From the NCBI GenBank assembly GCA_016711265.1, contig JADJTI010000001.1:930001-994000 (forward strand): 64,000 bases of DNA, in the 5' to 3' direction. The notes under the pieces are model-generated. The model saw nothing but the letters and a program-made list of their open reading frames with translations. It did not search any database and was not told where the DNA came from. Positions 1 through 9,595 of this stretch are shown in pieces; positions within the stretch are counted from its first letter, which is position 1; the number at the start of each line of letters is the position of its first letter. Source of the stretch: Austwickia sp. (GTDB lineage: Bacteria > Actinomycetota > Actinomycetes > Actinomycetales > Dermatophilaceae). Position numbers and translations under genes: made by a program.

Positions 1-486
1 GGCGGCGCGATCGGCCAGCAGCACCGGCGTACAGTCCGCGACGAGGACGACCAGCGCCAGGTCCGCGCGACGGGTGACCACCGCGTCGGCGACCGGCGGA
101 CTGGGCCATGGGGCATCCTCGCCGGCCACGACGACGGTGTTGCCATGCTCCTGCTGCAGGAACACCAGGTGGGACCGCGGCACATCGAGTGCTTCGGCGA
201 GCTGGCGGCGATTCACCTCGACGGCGGCGGGGTCATCGCCCACGTGAGCGCCGAGGTTCAGGCCAGCGAAGTCCCCTCGGCTGGCGCCGGTCGGCGAGGC
301 TCCGGTGGTCGACCCCTTGGCCCCGGCCCGGCCAGCGGAGGTCGCGGGCGCGGACGCGGCGGTGAACCCCCAGTCCACGATCCCTGTCGTGCGTGCCTTG
401 CCCGGGGTTCCCGCAGTGGCCGGGCTCCCGGCAGCGCCTGAGGGTGCCTGCACCGGTCCGTCTCGCTGCTCGCGCCAGTGGAACAT
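1..486 (-). CDS. pgeF: Peptidoglycan editing factor PgeF / YfiH family (multicopper polyphenol oxidase superfamily), 3' end cut by the window
   Basis: The reverse strand from the ATG at 486 is open to the window edge (162 codons seen). After a low-complexity Ala/Gly/Ser/Thr-rich N-terminus come FAGLNLGAHVGDD, a QQEHGNT segment (the family Q-x-H-G metal/active-site motif) and VVLVADCTPVLLAD (the D-C-x-P active-site cysteine). These are signatures of PgeF, which is thought to remove wrongly incorporated residues from peptidoglycan precursors. It lies 96 bp downstream of ftsZ on the same strand, the usual actinobacterial position. The roughly 55-residue N-terminal extension before the conserved domain is longer than in many homologues. 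The C-terminal part of the domain lies outside the window. Confidence 0.9.
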   Translation of the reverse strand, partial: MFHWREQRDGPVQAPSGAAGSPATAGTPGKARTTGIVDWGFTAASAPATSAGRAGAKGSTTGASPTGASRGDFAGLNLGAHVGDDPAAVEVNRRQLAEALDVPRSHLVFLQQEHGNTVVVAGEDAPWPSPPVADAVVTRRADLALVVLVADCTPVLLADRAA

Positions 487-582
487 GGCGCCAGGGTACG
501 GCAGGCCCGGCCCACGCGGCGCGGCGCAGTGGGGGATCCGCGCCGTGAAAGCGGCGCCATCTCCCCAGCGGTCAGCGTGGGA

Positions 583-1857
583 CTACTTCAAGAAGTCCGG
601 AACGTCCAGATCGTCGTCCTCGAAGGACACCGATCGGGGGGGCCGGGGCGCCGGCACCGGCGCGCTGGCGGGCACCCGAACGGGTTCGGGACGGACCGGC
701 GCGGTCGGTGCCGGTTCGTTGTCGAACTCGATGCGACGTTCGGCCGGACGCTCGATCCGCTCCGGCGGCGCGGGGGTGCGCGGCGGGACCGGAGCCGAGG
801 ACGCGGGCCGGACGGATTCGGTGGGCATGTGCGGCACCCGGGGCGCCTGGCGTCCGGGGGCGGGCGCGCTCACCTGGCCGAGGGCCCGTTCCTTCTCGCC
901 TCGTGTGGGCCCGCCGGCATCGAAGCCGGCGGCGATCACGGTCACCCGGACCTCGTCGCCCAGGGCGTCGTCGATGACGGCACCGAAGATGATGTTCGCC
1001 TCGGGGTGGGCGGCCTCCTGAACCAGTCGAGCGGCCTCGTTGATCTCGAACAGCCCGAGGTCGGAGCCACCCTGGATGGACAGCAGCACACCGTGCGCAC
1101 CGTCGATGCTGGCTTCCAGCAGCGGGCTGGAGATGGCGAGCTCGGCGGCCTGGACCGCGCGGTCCTCGCCGCGGGCCGACCCGATCCCCATGAGCGCGGA
1201 TCCGGCCCCCTGCATGACCGACTTGACGTCGGCGAAGTCCAGGTTGATGAGTCCGGGGGTGGTGATCAGGTCGGTGATCCCCTGGACACCGGAGAGCAGC
1301 ACCTGGTCGGCACTGCGGAAGGCGTCCAGCATGCTGACCGTGCGATCGCTGATGGACAGCAGCCGGTCGTTGGGGATGACGATCAGGGTGTCGACTTCTT
1401 CGCGCAGCGAACCGATGCCGGACTCCGCCTGGTTGGCGCGCCGCCGACCCTCGAAGGTGAACGGGCGGGTGACCACGCCGATGGTCAGCGCGCCCAAGCC
1501 CTTGGCAATCCGGGCGACCACGGGAGCACCGCCCGTGCCCGTGCCGCCGCCCTCGCCGGCCGTCACGAAGACCATGTCGGCGCCCTTGAGGGCCTCCTCG
1601 ATCTCCTCCGAGTGGTCCTCGGCCGCGCGGCGACCCACCTCAGGATCGGCGCCCGCTCCCAGCCCGCGGGTCAGCTCACGACCGACGTCCAGCTTGAGGT
1701 CGGCGTCGCTCATCAGGAGCGCCTGCGCGTCGGTGTTGATCGCGATGAACTCGACGCCCTTGAGGCCGACCTCGATCATGCGGTTGATGGCGTTCACGCC
1801 ACCGCCACCGATGCCGACGACCTTGATCACGGCCAAGTAGTTCTGCGGTGCTGCCAC
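583..1857 (-). CDS. ftsZ: Cell division GTPase FtsZ
   Basis: This 424-aa protein is a tubulin-like GTPase that polymerises into the cytokinetic ring. It begins at a GTG preceded by a purine-rich site (AGGAAGG). The N-terminal GTPase domain carries [13 protein letters not shown] and the tubulin signature [13 protein letters not shown] near residue 105. The T7 loop NLDFADVK follows around residue 207. A Pro/Ala-rich linker follows residue ~320, and the protein ends in [10 protein letters not shown], the conserved C-terminal peptide that binds SepF/FtsW-type partners. A 231-bp gap (1858-2088) separates it from ftsQ. This is unlike the overlaps elsewhere in the cluster and probably holds a dedicated ftsZ promoter. 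Confidence 0.98.
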   Translation of the reverse strand: MAAPQNYLAVIKVVGIGGGGVNAINRMIEVGLKGVEFIAINTDAQALLMSDADLKLDVGRELTRGLGAGADPEVGRRAAEDHSEEIEEALKGADMVFVTAGEGGGTGTGGAPVVARIAKGLGALTIGVVTRPFTFEGRRRANQAESGIGSLREEVDTLIVIPNDRLLSISDRTVSMLDAFRSADQVLLSGVQGITDLITTPGLINLDFADVKSVMQGAGSALMGIGSARGEDRAVQAAELAISSPLLEASIDGAHGVLLSIQGGSDLGLFEINEAARLVQEAAHPEANIIFGAVIDDALGDEVRVTVIAAGFDAGGPTRGEKERALGQVSAPAPGRQAPRVPHMPTESVRPASSAPVPPRTPAPPERIERPAERRIEFDNEPAPTAPVRPEPVRVPASAPVPAPRPPRSVSFEDDDLDVPDFLK

Positions 1858-2088
1858 GGGGGGAGCCCTTCCTGGACGAACGAGTTCGGGGCGGTGCTTG
1901 ACGGGTTCGGGCCTGCGGCCGGCAGGCCGCTACCCCGTGAGTACCCCGCGAAGCGGCAATGGTTCGCAAAGGTCGGGAGCCGCCGAGAGCTTCGCGCTGC
2001 GAAGCGACAGAAGCATCGTACGACGCCGACGCGGCCGAGGTTACACGCCCCAGGACCCCGAATTCATCCCGAGATCTTCAGTGGAGAT

Positions 2089-2886
2089 TCAGGGTTTCGT
2101 TGCCGAACCGGCGCGTCCCCCGGTCACGGGCGACTCCGGTACCACGACATTGATCGTCGTCACCCCTTGGCGCCGCGCGAGCACCTCGACGATCTTGGCC
2201 TTGACGTCGCTGCGCTCGGCGCTGCCCCAGGTGACCACCACATCGCCGATGTTCACCGTGATCCGGTCCGGCGCCGCCACGCGCAGATCGCGGACCCGCG
2301 CGCGCTGAGCAGCAGAAAGGGCCCGTACGACGGTCGCCGCCGCCACCCGCTGGGCCGGGTCCTCGCTGTCCTCCAGGCTGGCCAACGGGACCCCCGGCGG
2401 CGGTCGGTCGGTCATCCAGAACGGAAGGCCTTCGGCGTCGACCACCTGGACTCCACCTTGAGCGTTACCCATGGCGAACGCGGCCGCGCGGGGTTTGACA
2501 CGAATCACAATCGTGGCGGGCCAATGCCGTTCGACGTCGACCCGGGAAACGGTGCCGAGGGAAATCACGTCGTCGGCGATGCGGTCAGTATCTACCTTTA
2601 CCAGAGGTAGACCCTTAGCCACCGCGCCGATCTGGATGATCCGCTCCCGGTCCTCTCCTGACACCCCCGCGACGGCGACCTCCCGCACCCCCACCAGCGG
2701 GCTCCACACCAGCGCCCACGCCAGCCCCAGCAGCAGGACCAGCACCGCGATCACCGCCGGCCAGCGGACCCGCCAGCGGCGTTCGCGGTCGGGGCGCCGA
2801 GGGTCGCGAAAGAAGTCGCCGGGCCGACGCAGGGGCGGCAACCACCGCCGCGCAGCGGTGGGGGCAGCAGGACGCACGGGCCTCAC
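2089..2886 (-). CDS. ftsQ: Divisome protein FtsQ
   Basis: This 265-aa bitopic membrane protein has a basic cytoplasmic N-terminus of about 45 residues. One hydrophobic segment (WPAVIAVLVLLLGLAWALVW) follows, then a POTRA domain (VREVAVAGVSGEDRERIIQ) and the FtsQ beta domain. FtsQ links early and late division proteins. Its GTG start overlaps the murC stop by 4 bp, so translation is probably coupled. Position between murC and ftsZ is standard for Actinomycetes. Confidence 0.93.
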   Translation of the reverse strand: MRPVRPAAPTAARRWLPPLRRPGDFFRDPRRPDRERRWRVRWPAVIAVLVLLLGLAWALVWSPLVGVREVAVAGVSGEDRERIIQIGAVAKGLPLVKVDTDRIADDVISLGTVSRVDVERHWPATIVIRVKPRAAAFAMGNAQGGVQVVDAEGLPFWMTDRPPPGVPLASLEDSEDPAQRVAAATVVRALSAAQRARVRDLRVAAPDRITVNIGDVVVTWGSAERSDVKAKIVEVLARRQGVTTINVVVPESPVTGGRAGSATKP

Positions 2887-4373
2887 CCGCGCCTCTGCGG
2901 GCGCTCCAGCGCCTCCAGCAGCAGCGGCCCGACCTCGGTGACGTCGCCGGCCCCGATGGTCACCACGAGGTCTCCTGGGCGGGTCAACGCCGCCACCCGC
3001 TCGGCGATCTCCGCCAGTGCACCCGCCTCGCCGGAGGGCGCCTCGGACAGGTCGACCACCGACGGCGCCCCGGCAGCCAGGGCAGCCCGGGCGACCAGCG
3101 CCCCAGTGACCCCTGGCACCGGGTCCTCGCGGGCGGCGTACACCGGCAACACCACAACGACATCCGCCGCGGCCAACGCCTGCCCGAAGGCATCCGCGAA
3201 ATCCCGGGTCCGTGAGTACAGATGCGGCTGGAAAACCGCGACCAACCGGCCGTCGCCGATCAGGCCCGCCGCCGTGGAGACGACCGCCGCGACCTTCGCG
3301 GGGTTGTGCGCGTAGTCGTCGACCACCCGCACCCCGCCGGCGTGCCCCCGCGCCTCGAACCGGCGCCGTACCCCGGAGAATCCGGTCAGTCCCGCGCGGG
3401 CCGCCTCGGGGCTCACTCCCAGACCGGCCGTGGCGGCCAGGTAGGCGCCCGTCGCGTTGCGGAGGTTGTGCAGCCCCGGCACCTCAAGCCCCAGCGCCAC
3501 GTCGGCACTTCCGGCACTTCCGGCGCTTCCGGCGGCCCGCAGCACGGCGCCGGCGGTCAGTCCCTGCAGCACGGGCTCGGCGATCACGACGTCCGCGCCG
3601 GGGTCGGTGCCGTAGGTCAGCACCCGGCCGCCACGGCCCCGCTGGTAGTCGGCCAGATCGGCCGACCCCGGGTCGTCGGCACAGGCCACCAGCAACCCCT
3701 GGGGTGCGATGGTGTCGGCAAAAGCCCGGTACGCCGCCCGGACGGCTTCGAAGGTCCCGTAGAAGTCCAGGTGGTCGGCCTGGACGTTGGTCACCACGGC
3801 CACCTGCGGCCGGTAGACCAGAAACGACCCATCGCTCTCGTCCGCCTCGACGACGAAGGACGATCCGCCCCCGAGCGCGGCGTTCGTGCCCCGCCCGGTC
3901 AGTTCCCCCCCGATCGCGTACCCGGGGTCCATCCCCGCCCCGAGCAGCAGCTCCACCAGCATCGACGTGGTCGTGGTCTTGCCGTTCGCCCCGGCCACAG
4001 CCAGCACCGTCCGGCCCTGCATCACGGCCGTCAGCGCCTGGGCGCGGTGCAGCACCCGCCGGCCGTCGCGGCGAGCACGGGCCAGCTCCGGATTGTCCTC
4101 GCGGATCGCCGAGGAGAAGACCACGGTGTCCACGTCCCGCACCTGCTCGGGGTCGTGGCCGACGACGACCGGGACCCCTTCGGCGGCCAACACGGTCAGC
4201 AGCGCCGAGGCCTTGGCGTCCGACCCGGACACGGGCTGCCCGGCCGCCTTGACGAGCCGCGCCACCGCCGACATCCCGGCGCCACCGACGGCCAGGACGT
4301 GCACCCGGCCCAGCTCGGCAACGGGTGGAACGCACTCATCGACATCGAAGCGCAGTCCTCGCAGGCCGATCAT
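2883..4373 (-). CDS. murC: UDP-N-acetylmuramate--L-alanine ligase MurC
   Basis: This 496-aa Mur ligase adds L-alanine to UDP-MurNAc in the cytoplasm. The N-terminal Rossmann domain has VGGAGMSAVA, the central domain the ATP-binding loop VAGANGKTTTTSML, followed by EADESDGSF and VVDDYAHNPAKV. In most MurC proteins the loop reads GTHGKTTT; here Thr-His is replaced by Ala-Asn. A run of Ala-Gly-Ser triplets near residue 285 is encoded by a 9-bp tandem repeat (3504-3530). The start overlaps the murG stop (ATGA). Confidence 0.95.
   Translation of the reverse strand: MIGLRGLRFDVDECVPPVAELGRVHVLAVGGAGMSAVARLVKAAGQPVSGSDAKASALLTVLAAEGVPVVVGHDPEQVRDVDTVVFSSAIREDNPELARARRDGRRVLHRAQALTAVMQGRTVLAVAGANGKTTTTSMLVELLLGAGMDPGYAIGGELTGRGTNAALGGGSSFVVEADESDGSFLVYRPQVAVVTNVQADHLDFYGTFEAVRAAYRAFADTIAPQGLLVACADDPGSADLADYQRGRGGRVLTYGTDPGADVVIAEPVLQGLTAGAVLRAAGSAGSAGSADVALGLEVPGLHNLRNATGAYLAATAGLGVSPEAARAGLTGFSGVRRRFEARGHAGGVRVVDDYAHNPAKVAAVVSTAAGLIGDGRLVAVFQPHLYSRTRDFADAFGQALAAADVVVVLPVYAAREDPVPGVTGALVARAALAAGAPSVVDLSEAPSGEAGALAEIAERVAALTRPGDLVVTIGAGDVTEVGPLLLEALERPQRRG
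3504..3530. repeat. Three tandem 9-bp units inside murC
   Basis: Three in-frame copies of GGCACTTCC (the third has one change) encode Gly-Ser-Ala repeats on the minus strand. They sit at a probable surface loop between the central and C-terminal domains, so copy-number change would alter loop length and not the frame. Confidence 0.8.
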
Positions 4374-5557
4374 CGGCCGGCCTCCGCCACCGCGAGGGCC
4401 ACCAGATCGGCCAGGCGTTCATCGGCGTCCCGCTGGCCGGTGGCCGCTGCGGCGCTCGCCATCGAGGACAACCGGCGCGGATCCCCAATCAGCGGGATCA
4501 CCACCTGCCGGACCCAGTCGGCGGTCAGCTGATCGTTGTCGACGACCTCGGCTCCCCTGGCGGCGACCACGTCGGCGACGTTGAACCGCTGCTCGCCGTT
4601 GCCGATCGGCAGGGGGCTGTAGAGCGCGGGCAGACCCAGGGCGCTGACCTCACACACTGTGTTCGCCCCGGCCCGGCAGACCACCAGGTCCGCGGCGGCG
4701 TAGGCCAGGTCCATCCGGTCGGCGTATTCACGGACCACGTATGGCGGGTATGGCGGGTATGGCGGGTACGCCGATCCCGGCGAGTCCGGCGAGCCCGGCG
4801 GACTGAACGGGTCGAAACCCTTGCCGGCACCGGTCAGGTGCAGCACCTGGATCCCTGCGGCGCGCAGGTCGCCCGCGGCACCGGCGAACGCCTCGTTGAG
4901 CCGTTGGGCACCCAGCGATCCGCCGGTGACCAGGACGGTCGGCGCGTCATCGCGCAGCCCGAAGGCCTGCAGCGCCTCCGGCCGCAGCCGCGCGCGATCC
5001 AGGGTGGTCACCTCCCGCCGCAGGGGCATCCCGATGACCCGGGCGTGCGGCAGCCGGGTCATCGGGAACGTGGTCGCGACGTACCGGGTGAGCCTGGCCC
5101 CGAGCCGGTTGGCCAGCCCCGGCCGGGCGTTGCCCTCGTGGATGACGATCGGGACCCCGCGGCGGCGGGCCGCCAGGTAGGCCGGGGTCGACACGTACCC
5201 CCCGAAGCCGACCACCACCTGGGCGTCGGCGCGCTCCAACGCGTCTGCCGCGCCCTGCACGGCCCGAGCCAACGACCGAGGGAACGCCCACGCCGCCGGC
5301 CCCGGCCGGCGCGGGAACGCGACCTTCTCGATGGTGCTCAGGGGGTAGCCGCGGGCCGGCACCAGCTGGGCTTCCAGCCCGGTCGCCGTACCCAGCGCGG
5401 TGATCTGGACGGCCGGGTCCCGGCGGCGCAGACAGTCGGCCAGCGCCAGCAGCGGCGACACGTGCCCGGCGGAGCCTCCCCCGGCCAGCAGCACCGACCG
5501 AACCGCAGCCGCCTCCGGAGCCGGCGCGGCCGACGTACCGGAGGGATCTGGAGCCAT
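4370..5557 (-). CDS. murG: UDP-GlcNAc:lipid I N-acetylglucosaminyltransferase MurG
   Basis: This is a 395-aa GT28 glycosyltransferase that turns lipid I into lipid II on the inner membrane face. I chose the ATG at 5557 because it overlaps the ftsW stop (ATGA) and places LLAGGGSAGHVSPLLALAD at the N-terminus. GGSLGAQRLNEAF and CRAGANTVCEVSALGLPA mark the donor-binding domain. A low-complexity insertion rich in Pro/Ser/Gly, ending in YPP triplets, lies between the two conserved segments near residue 270 and is encoded by a 9-bp repeat. The reading frame is open much further upstream, but that extension only shadows ftsW. Confidence 0.95.
   Translation of the reverse strand: MAPDPSGTSAAPAPEAAAVRSVLLAGGGSAGHVSPLLALADCLRRRDPAVQITALGTATGLEAQLVPARGYPLSTIEKVAFPRRPGPAAWAFPRSLARAVQGAADALERADAQVVVGFGGYVSTPAYLAARRRGVPIVIHEGNARPGLANRLGARLTRYVATTFPMTRLPHARVIGMPLRREVTTLDRARLRPEALQAFGLRDDAPTVLVTGGSLGAQRLNEAFAGAAGDLRAAGIQVLHLTGAGKGFDPFSPPGSPDSPGSAYPPYPPYPPYVVREYADRMDLAYAAADLVVCRAGANTVCEVSALGLPALYSPLPIGNGEQRFNVADVVAARGAEVVDNDQLTADWVRQVVIPLIGDPRRLSSMASAAAATGQRDADERLADLVALAVAEAGR
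4739..4765. repeat. Three tandem 9-bp units inside murG
   Basis: Three perfect copies of GTATGGCGG plus a partial fourth encode Tyr-Pro-Pro triplets in an insertion of MurG. The unit is in frame. This is a second 9-bp microsatellite in the same cluster (compare murC). Confidence 0.85.
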
Positions 5558-6951
5558 CAGCGGTTCCCGGACCGGCGCTGCCGGGCGTCCGCCCACCGGG
5601 GGCGGGAGGCCGACAGCACCGACAACGTGCGAGGTAGCACCCGGGCTCGGGTGGCCAACGCCTTGCGGCAGCGTGGTTCGCTGCGGGCGAACGAGACCAC
5701 CATTCCCAGTCCGGTCAGCACCGTCATCAACGCCGACCCACCCGAGGAGACCAGCGGCAAGGGCACGCCGATGACCGGCAGCACGCCGATCGCCGCGCCG
5801 ATGTTGATGATCGCCTGACCGAGGATCCAGACCATCACCCCGGCCGTCGCCACCCGAATGAACAGGTCGTGGGTGTGCATCACGATCCGGTAGCAGGCCA
5901 GCGCCAGGCACGCGAACAGCAGGAGCACGATCAGGGTGCCGCCGAGGCCGAGTTCCTCCCCGATGATCGGGAAGATGAAGTCGTTGTGTGGCTCGGGCAA
6001 CCAGTTCCACTTCTCGCGGCTGGCACCCAACCCGCGGCCCAGCAGCCCGCCGTCGGCCAGCGCATAGCTGCCGTGCGCGGCCTGCCAGCACTGGTTCTTG
6101 ACGTCCTCGCAGTTCAGGAATGACGCCAGCCGGGACATCCGGTTGTTGCTGGTGACCACGAGAAGGGCGACCACTCCCGCGGCCGCGACGCCTGCGACGG
6201 CGAAGACCCGCCAGGTCACCCCGGCCGCCCACAGCACCCCGAACAGGATCAGCAGCAGGATCAGCGCGGTGCCCAGGTCCCGCCCCGCCATCACCAGTCC
6301 GACCAGCAGGATTCCGCACGGGGCGACGACCGGGATGACGGCGTGCTTCCAGTCGTGGAGCAACCTGCGTTTGGCCGAGAACACCGTGGCCGCGAACAGG
6401 ATGATGCCGAGTTTGCCCAACTCGGAGGGCTGGAGCTGGATACCGAGCCGGAGCCAGTTGCGGTTGCCGTTGACTTCGAACCCCAGCGGGGTGAAAACCA
6501 GGAGTTGCAGGGTCGTGGCGCCCAGGAGCAACGGCACGGCCGCGCGCTTCCATAGCTCCACCGGGATCCGGGCGGCAATCCAGGCGAACCCCAGCCCGAC
6601 CACCGCGTACCGGGCCTGGTTCGCGAACACAGCGTAGGGGTCACCCTGCTTGCTCATGGCGCCCACCGAGGAGGCGGACAACACCATCACCAGTCCGATG
6701 ACCAGCAGCATCCCGGCGGAGCCGATCAGCAGGTAGTACGTGCTCAGCGGCGAGTCGAGCCGGGACCACACCGGGTGCGGCTCGGGCGGACGCCCGCCTG
6801 CGGGCGCCGGTCGGCCCGAGGGCGTCGACCCGCCCGGTCGTGCCGACTCCCCGCCTGCGCCGCGGGTCCCCGACCCGCCACGGGCCAGCACGGACGTGGG
6901 CAGCCGAAACCAGGTCGGCCAGCTCGCGGCGCTCTTGGTCGGTGTGCTCAT
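5557..6951 (-). CDS. ftsW: SEDS peptidoglycan polymerase / lipid II transporter FtsW
   Basis: This 464-aa polytopic membrane protein belongs to the SEDS (FtsW/RodA) family that polymerises septal peptidoglycan with FtsI. About ten hydrophobic segments are visible after a ~65-residue Gly/Pro-rich cytoplasmic N-terminus. Family landmarks include GFEVNGNRNWLRLG, QPSELGKL, GRDLGTALILLLI, NDFIFPIIGEELGL and the C-terminal GVPLPLVSSGGSAL. It overlaps murD by ATGA-type coupling upstream and murG downstream. Confidence 0.95.
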   Translation of the reverse strand: MSTPTKSAASWPTWFRLPTSVLARGGSGTRGAGGESARPGGSTPSGRPAPAGGRPPEPHPVWSRLDSPLSTYYLLIGSAGMLLVIGLVMVLSASSVGAMSKQGDPYAVFANQARYAVVGLGFAWIAARIPVELWKRAAVPLLLGATTLQLLVFTPLGFEVNGNRNWLRLGIQLQPSELGKLGIILFAATVFSAKRRLLHDWKHAVIPVVAPCGILLVGLVMAGRDLGTALILLLILFGVLWAAGVTWRVFAVAGVAAAGVVALLVVTSNNRMSRLASFLNCEDVKNQCWQAAHGSYALADGGLLGRGLGASREKWNWLPEPHNDFIFPIIGEELGLGGTLIVLLLFACLALACYRIVMHTHDLFIRVATAGVMVWILGQAIINIGAAIGVLPVIGVPLPLVSSGGSALMTVLTGLGMVVSFARSEPRCRKALATRARVLPRTLSVLSASRPRWADARQRRSGNR

Positions 6952-8510
6952 GGCCTGATCTCCCCCCCGTCGTCGGTGCGGTACGACGTCCCGTCCTGAC
7001 CTGCGTCCCGTGCGCGCCGCAGCACCGCATCGGCGAAGGCGTCACCGCGCGCCCCGTAGTTGGCGAACATGTCCATCGACGCCGCGGCCGGAGCCAGCAG
7101 GACGACATCGCCCGGCCGAGCCAGCGTGGCCGCCTCGGCCACGACGCGGTCCATGGCTCCAGTCTGGGCGGTTCCCACGTCGATGACCGGCACCTGCGGC
7201 GCGTGTCGGGTGAGGGCTTGCACGATGTCGGCGCGATCGGCACCGAGCACCACGACACCGCGGAACCGGCCGGCGTGCTCGGCCACCAGGGCGTCGACGT
7301 CGGCGCCTTTGAGGAGGCCGCCGGCCACCCACACGACCTGCTCGTAGGCGGCCAGGGAGGCGGCCGCGGCGTGCGGATTGGTGGCCTTGGAGTCGTTGAC
7401 GTACCGCACGCCCTCGACGGTGGCAACCTCGGCGATACGGTGCGGTTGCGGCACGTAGTCCCGTAAACCGTCGCGTACGGCGGCCGGCGTCACCCCCGCG
7501 GCCCGGGCCAACGCGGCCGCGGCGAGCGCGTTGGCCACGGTGTGCGCGGGCGCCGGCCGGCCACCGCGCGCCACATCCGCCAGGGTGGCCAATTCGGCGG
7601 CGTGGGTGTGCCGGTTCGGCACGAAAGCTCGGTCGGCCAGGACGTCGTCGACCACGCCGATCATCGACAGTCCCGGCACCCCCAGGGTGAAGCCGATCGC
7701 CCGGGCTCCCTCGACCACGTCGGCCTGACGGACCAGGTCCTCGGTGAGCTCGTCCTGCACGTTGTAGACGCAGGCCCGCTGGGTGCGCTCATAGACCGTG
7801 CCTTTGGCCGCGGTGTAGGCGGCCAAGGAGCCGTGCCAGTCGAGGTGATCGGGCGCGATGTTCAGGCAGGCCGAGGCCAACGGCGACAGCGAATGGGCCC
7901 AGTGCAACTGGAAGCTGGACAGCTCGACCGCAATGACGTCGTACGGCTGCGGATCCAGCACAGCCTCGATGATCGGCGTACCCACGTTGCCGGCGCTGGT
8001 GGCCCGCAGCCCCCCGGCGCGCAGGATCGAGCTGGTCATGGTGACCGTGGTGGTCTTGCCGTTGGTGCCGGTCAGCGTCAGCCATTCGGCGGCGCCCTCC
8101 CGGGACCGCATCCGCCACGCCAGCTCCACCTCGCCCCAGACGGGGATGCCCGCCGCCGCCGCGGCGGTGGGCAGCGGGTGCGTCGGCCACCAGCCGGGTG
8201 AGATGACCACCAGGTCGACCGCGCCGAGCAGCCCCGCGGCGGCGACCGGGTCGGCCAGCGCTGCGGCACCGTCGGTGCCGGTGAGCACGGTGGCTTCCAG
8301 GATCGACAGGATCTGGGCGCGTTCGGCGACGGCGTCGGAGGACCCGGCATCCACGACGCTGACCTGGGCCCCGCACTGCAGGAGAGCGTCGGCGGCGGCG
8401 AAACCGCTGCGTCCCAGGCCCCCGACCAGCACCCGCAAACCGGCCCAAGGGCCCTCGCGATGGGTCAGCCCGAGGCGGGGGTCCGGCGGCAGCCCAGGCT
8501 CGGTGCTCAC
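6948..8510 (-). CDS. murD: UDP-N-acetylmuramoylalanine--D-glutamate ligase MurD
   Basis: This 520-aa Mur ligase adds D-glutamate to UDP-MurNAc-L-Ala. I chose the GTG at 8510 because it overlaps the mraY stop (GTGA), like the neighbouring junctions; an ATG at 8531 would also be in frame. It contains [16 protein letters not shown] (N-terminal nucleotide fold), [14 protein letters not shown] (ATP loop), [11 protein letters not shown] and [13 protein letters not shown]. Confidence 0.94.
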   Translation of the reverse strand: MSTEPGLPPDPRLGLTHREGPWAGLRVLVGGLGRSGFAAADALLQCGAQVSVVDAGSSDAVAERAQILSILEATVLTGTDGAAALADPVAAAGLLGAVDLVVISPGWWPTHPLPTAAAAAGIPVWGEVELAWRMRSREGAAEWLTLTGTNGKTTTVTMTSSILRAGGLRATSAGNVGTPIIEAVLDPQPYDVIAVELSSFQLHWAHSLSPLASACLNIAPDHLDWHGSLAAYTAAKGTVYERTQRACVYNVQDELTEDLVRQADVVEGARAIGFTLGVPGLSMIGVVDDVLADRAFVPNRHTHAAELATLADVARGGRPAPAHTVANALAAAALARAAGVTPAAVRDGLRDYVPQPHRIAEVATVEGVRYVNDSKATNPHAAAASLAAYEQVVWVAGGLLKGADVDALVAEHAGRFRGVVVLGADRADIVQALTRHAPQVPVIDVGTAQTGAMDRVVAEAATLARPGDVVLLAPAAASMDMFANYGARGDAFADAVLRRARDAGQDGTSYRTDDGGEIRP

Positions 8511-9595
8511 GTGACCCCTTCGGTGAGCCATTCGGCATAGAACAGGCCCAGCCCGAACCCGACGAAGAGCATCTGCACGATCCAGAAGCGGATCACGATG
8601 GTCACTTCGTTCCAGCCGACGAGCTCGAAATGGTGCTGCAGCGGGGCCATCCGGAAGACCCGTTTACCGGTCGACTTGAAGGAGGCGACCTGGATGATCA
8701 CCGACAGGGTGATCACCACGAACAGCCCTCCGAGGAAGACCACGAGTAGCTCGGTGCGGGTGGTGATGGCCAGCCCGGACAGCGCGCCACCGAGGGCCAG
8801 CGAGCCGGTGTCGCCCATGAAGATCTTGGCGGGCGAGGCGTTCCACCACAGGAACCCGATCACCGAGCCCATCAGCGCGGCGGCGAGAATGGCCAGGTCC
8901 ATCGGGTGCGGGGTGTTGTAGCACTTGGTCGTGACCGTGGTGCCGAAGCAGGACTGGTTGTTCTGCCAGACACCGATCAGCACGTACGCCGCGAAGACCA
9001 TCATCGAGGCGCCGGTGGCCAGGCCGTCCAGCCCGTCGGTGAGGTTCACCCCGTTGCTGGTCCCGGCCACCATGACGTTGGCCCAGAGCACGAACAGCAG
9101 GGTCCCGATGATCGGGCCGAACACGAACAGATCGACACTGGTGTCCCGGACGAAGGAGATGGCCGCCGACCCGGGGGTCCGACCGGTCTCGTCGGTGAGC
9201 CGGACCGCCAGCACGGCGAACACGGTGCCGACCAGGAGCTGGCCGAACAGCTTCTGGGCCGAACGCAACCCGAGGCTGCGCTGTTTACTGATCTTGATGT
9301 AGTCGTCGAGCCACCCGACCAGGCCCAGCCCGCACATCAGGAAGAGCACCAGCAGCGCGCTGGTGGAGATCCGGGTCAGGGATCCGATGTGGGAGACGAA
9401 GTAGCCGATCAGCGTGGCACCGATGATCACGGTGCCACCCATCGTCGGGGTGCCCCGCTTGGTGTGGTGGCTGGTCGGCCCGTCGTCCCGGATGAACTGC
9501 CCGTACCCGCGCTTGACCAGGAACCGGATGAACAACGGCGTCCCCATCAGGGCCACCACCAGCGACACCGCCGACGCGAACAGGATGGACTTCAC
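8507..9595 (-). CDS. mraY: Phospho-N-acetylmuramoyl-pentapeptide transferase MraY
   Basis: This 362-aa integral membrane enzyme moves phospho-MurNAc-pentapeptide to undecaprenyl phosphate to make lipid I. The GTG at 9595 overlaps the murF stop (GTGA) and gives the hydrophobic start [20 protein letters not shown]. The motif after the first segment is [17 protein letters not shown]. The catalytic aspartates lie in [18 protein letters not shown] and [12 protein letters not shown]. About ten membrane segments are visible. An upstream in-frame extension exists but lies within murF. Confidence 0.96.
   Translation of the reverse strand: MKSILFASAVSLVVALMGTPLFIRFLVKRGYGQFIRDDGPTSHHTKRGTPTMGGTVIIGATLIGYFVSHIGSLTRISTSALLVLFLMCGLGLVGWLDDYIKISKQRSLGLRSAQKLFGQLLVGTVFAVLAVRLTDETGRTPGSAAISFVRDTSVDLFVFGPIIGTLLFVLWANVMVAGTSNGVNLTDGLDGLATGASMMVFAAYVLIGVWQNNQSCFGTTVTTKCYNTPHPMDLAILAAALMGSVIGFLWWNASPAKIFMGDTGSLALGGALSGLAITTRTELLVVFLGGLFVVITLSVIIQVASFKSTGKRVFRMAPLQHHFELVGWNEVTIVIRFWIVQMLFVGFGLGLFYAEWLTEGVT

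Noticed and set aside
478..2610. Long plus-strand open frame opposite ftsZ and ftsQ (710 aa)
   Set aside because: High-GC DNA keeps antisense frames open. The minus strand holds clear FtsZ and FtsQ, and this translation has no domain.
4370..6553. 727-aa version of MurG starting far upstream
   Set aside because: The first ~330 codons lie inside ftsW in another frame; the ATG at 5557 with a 4-bp overlap is the sensible start.
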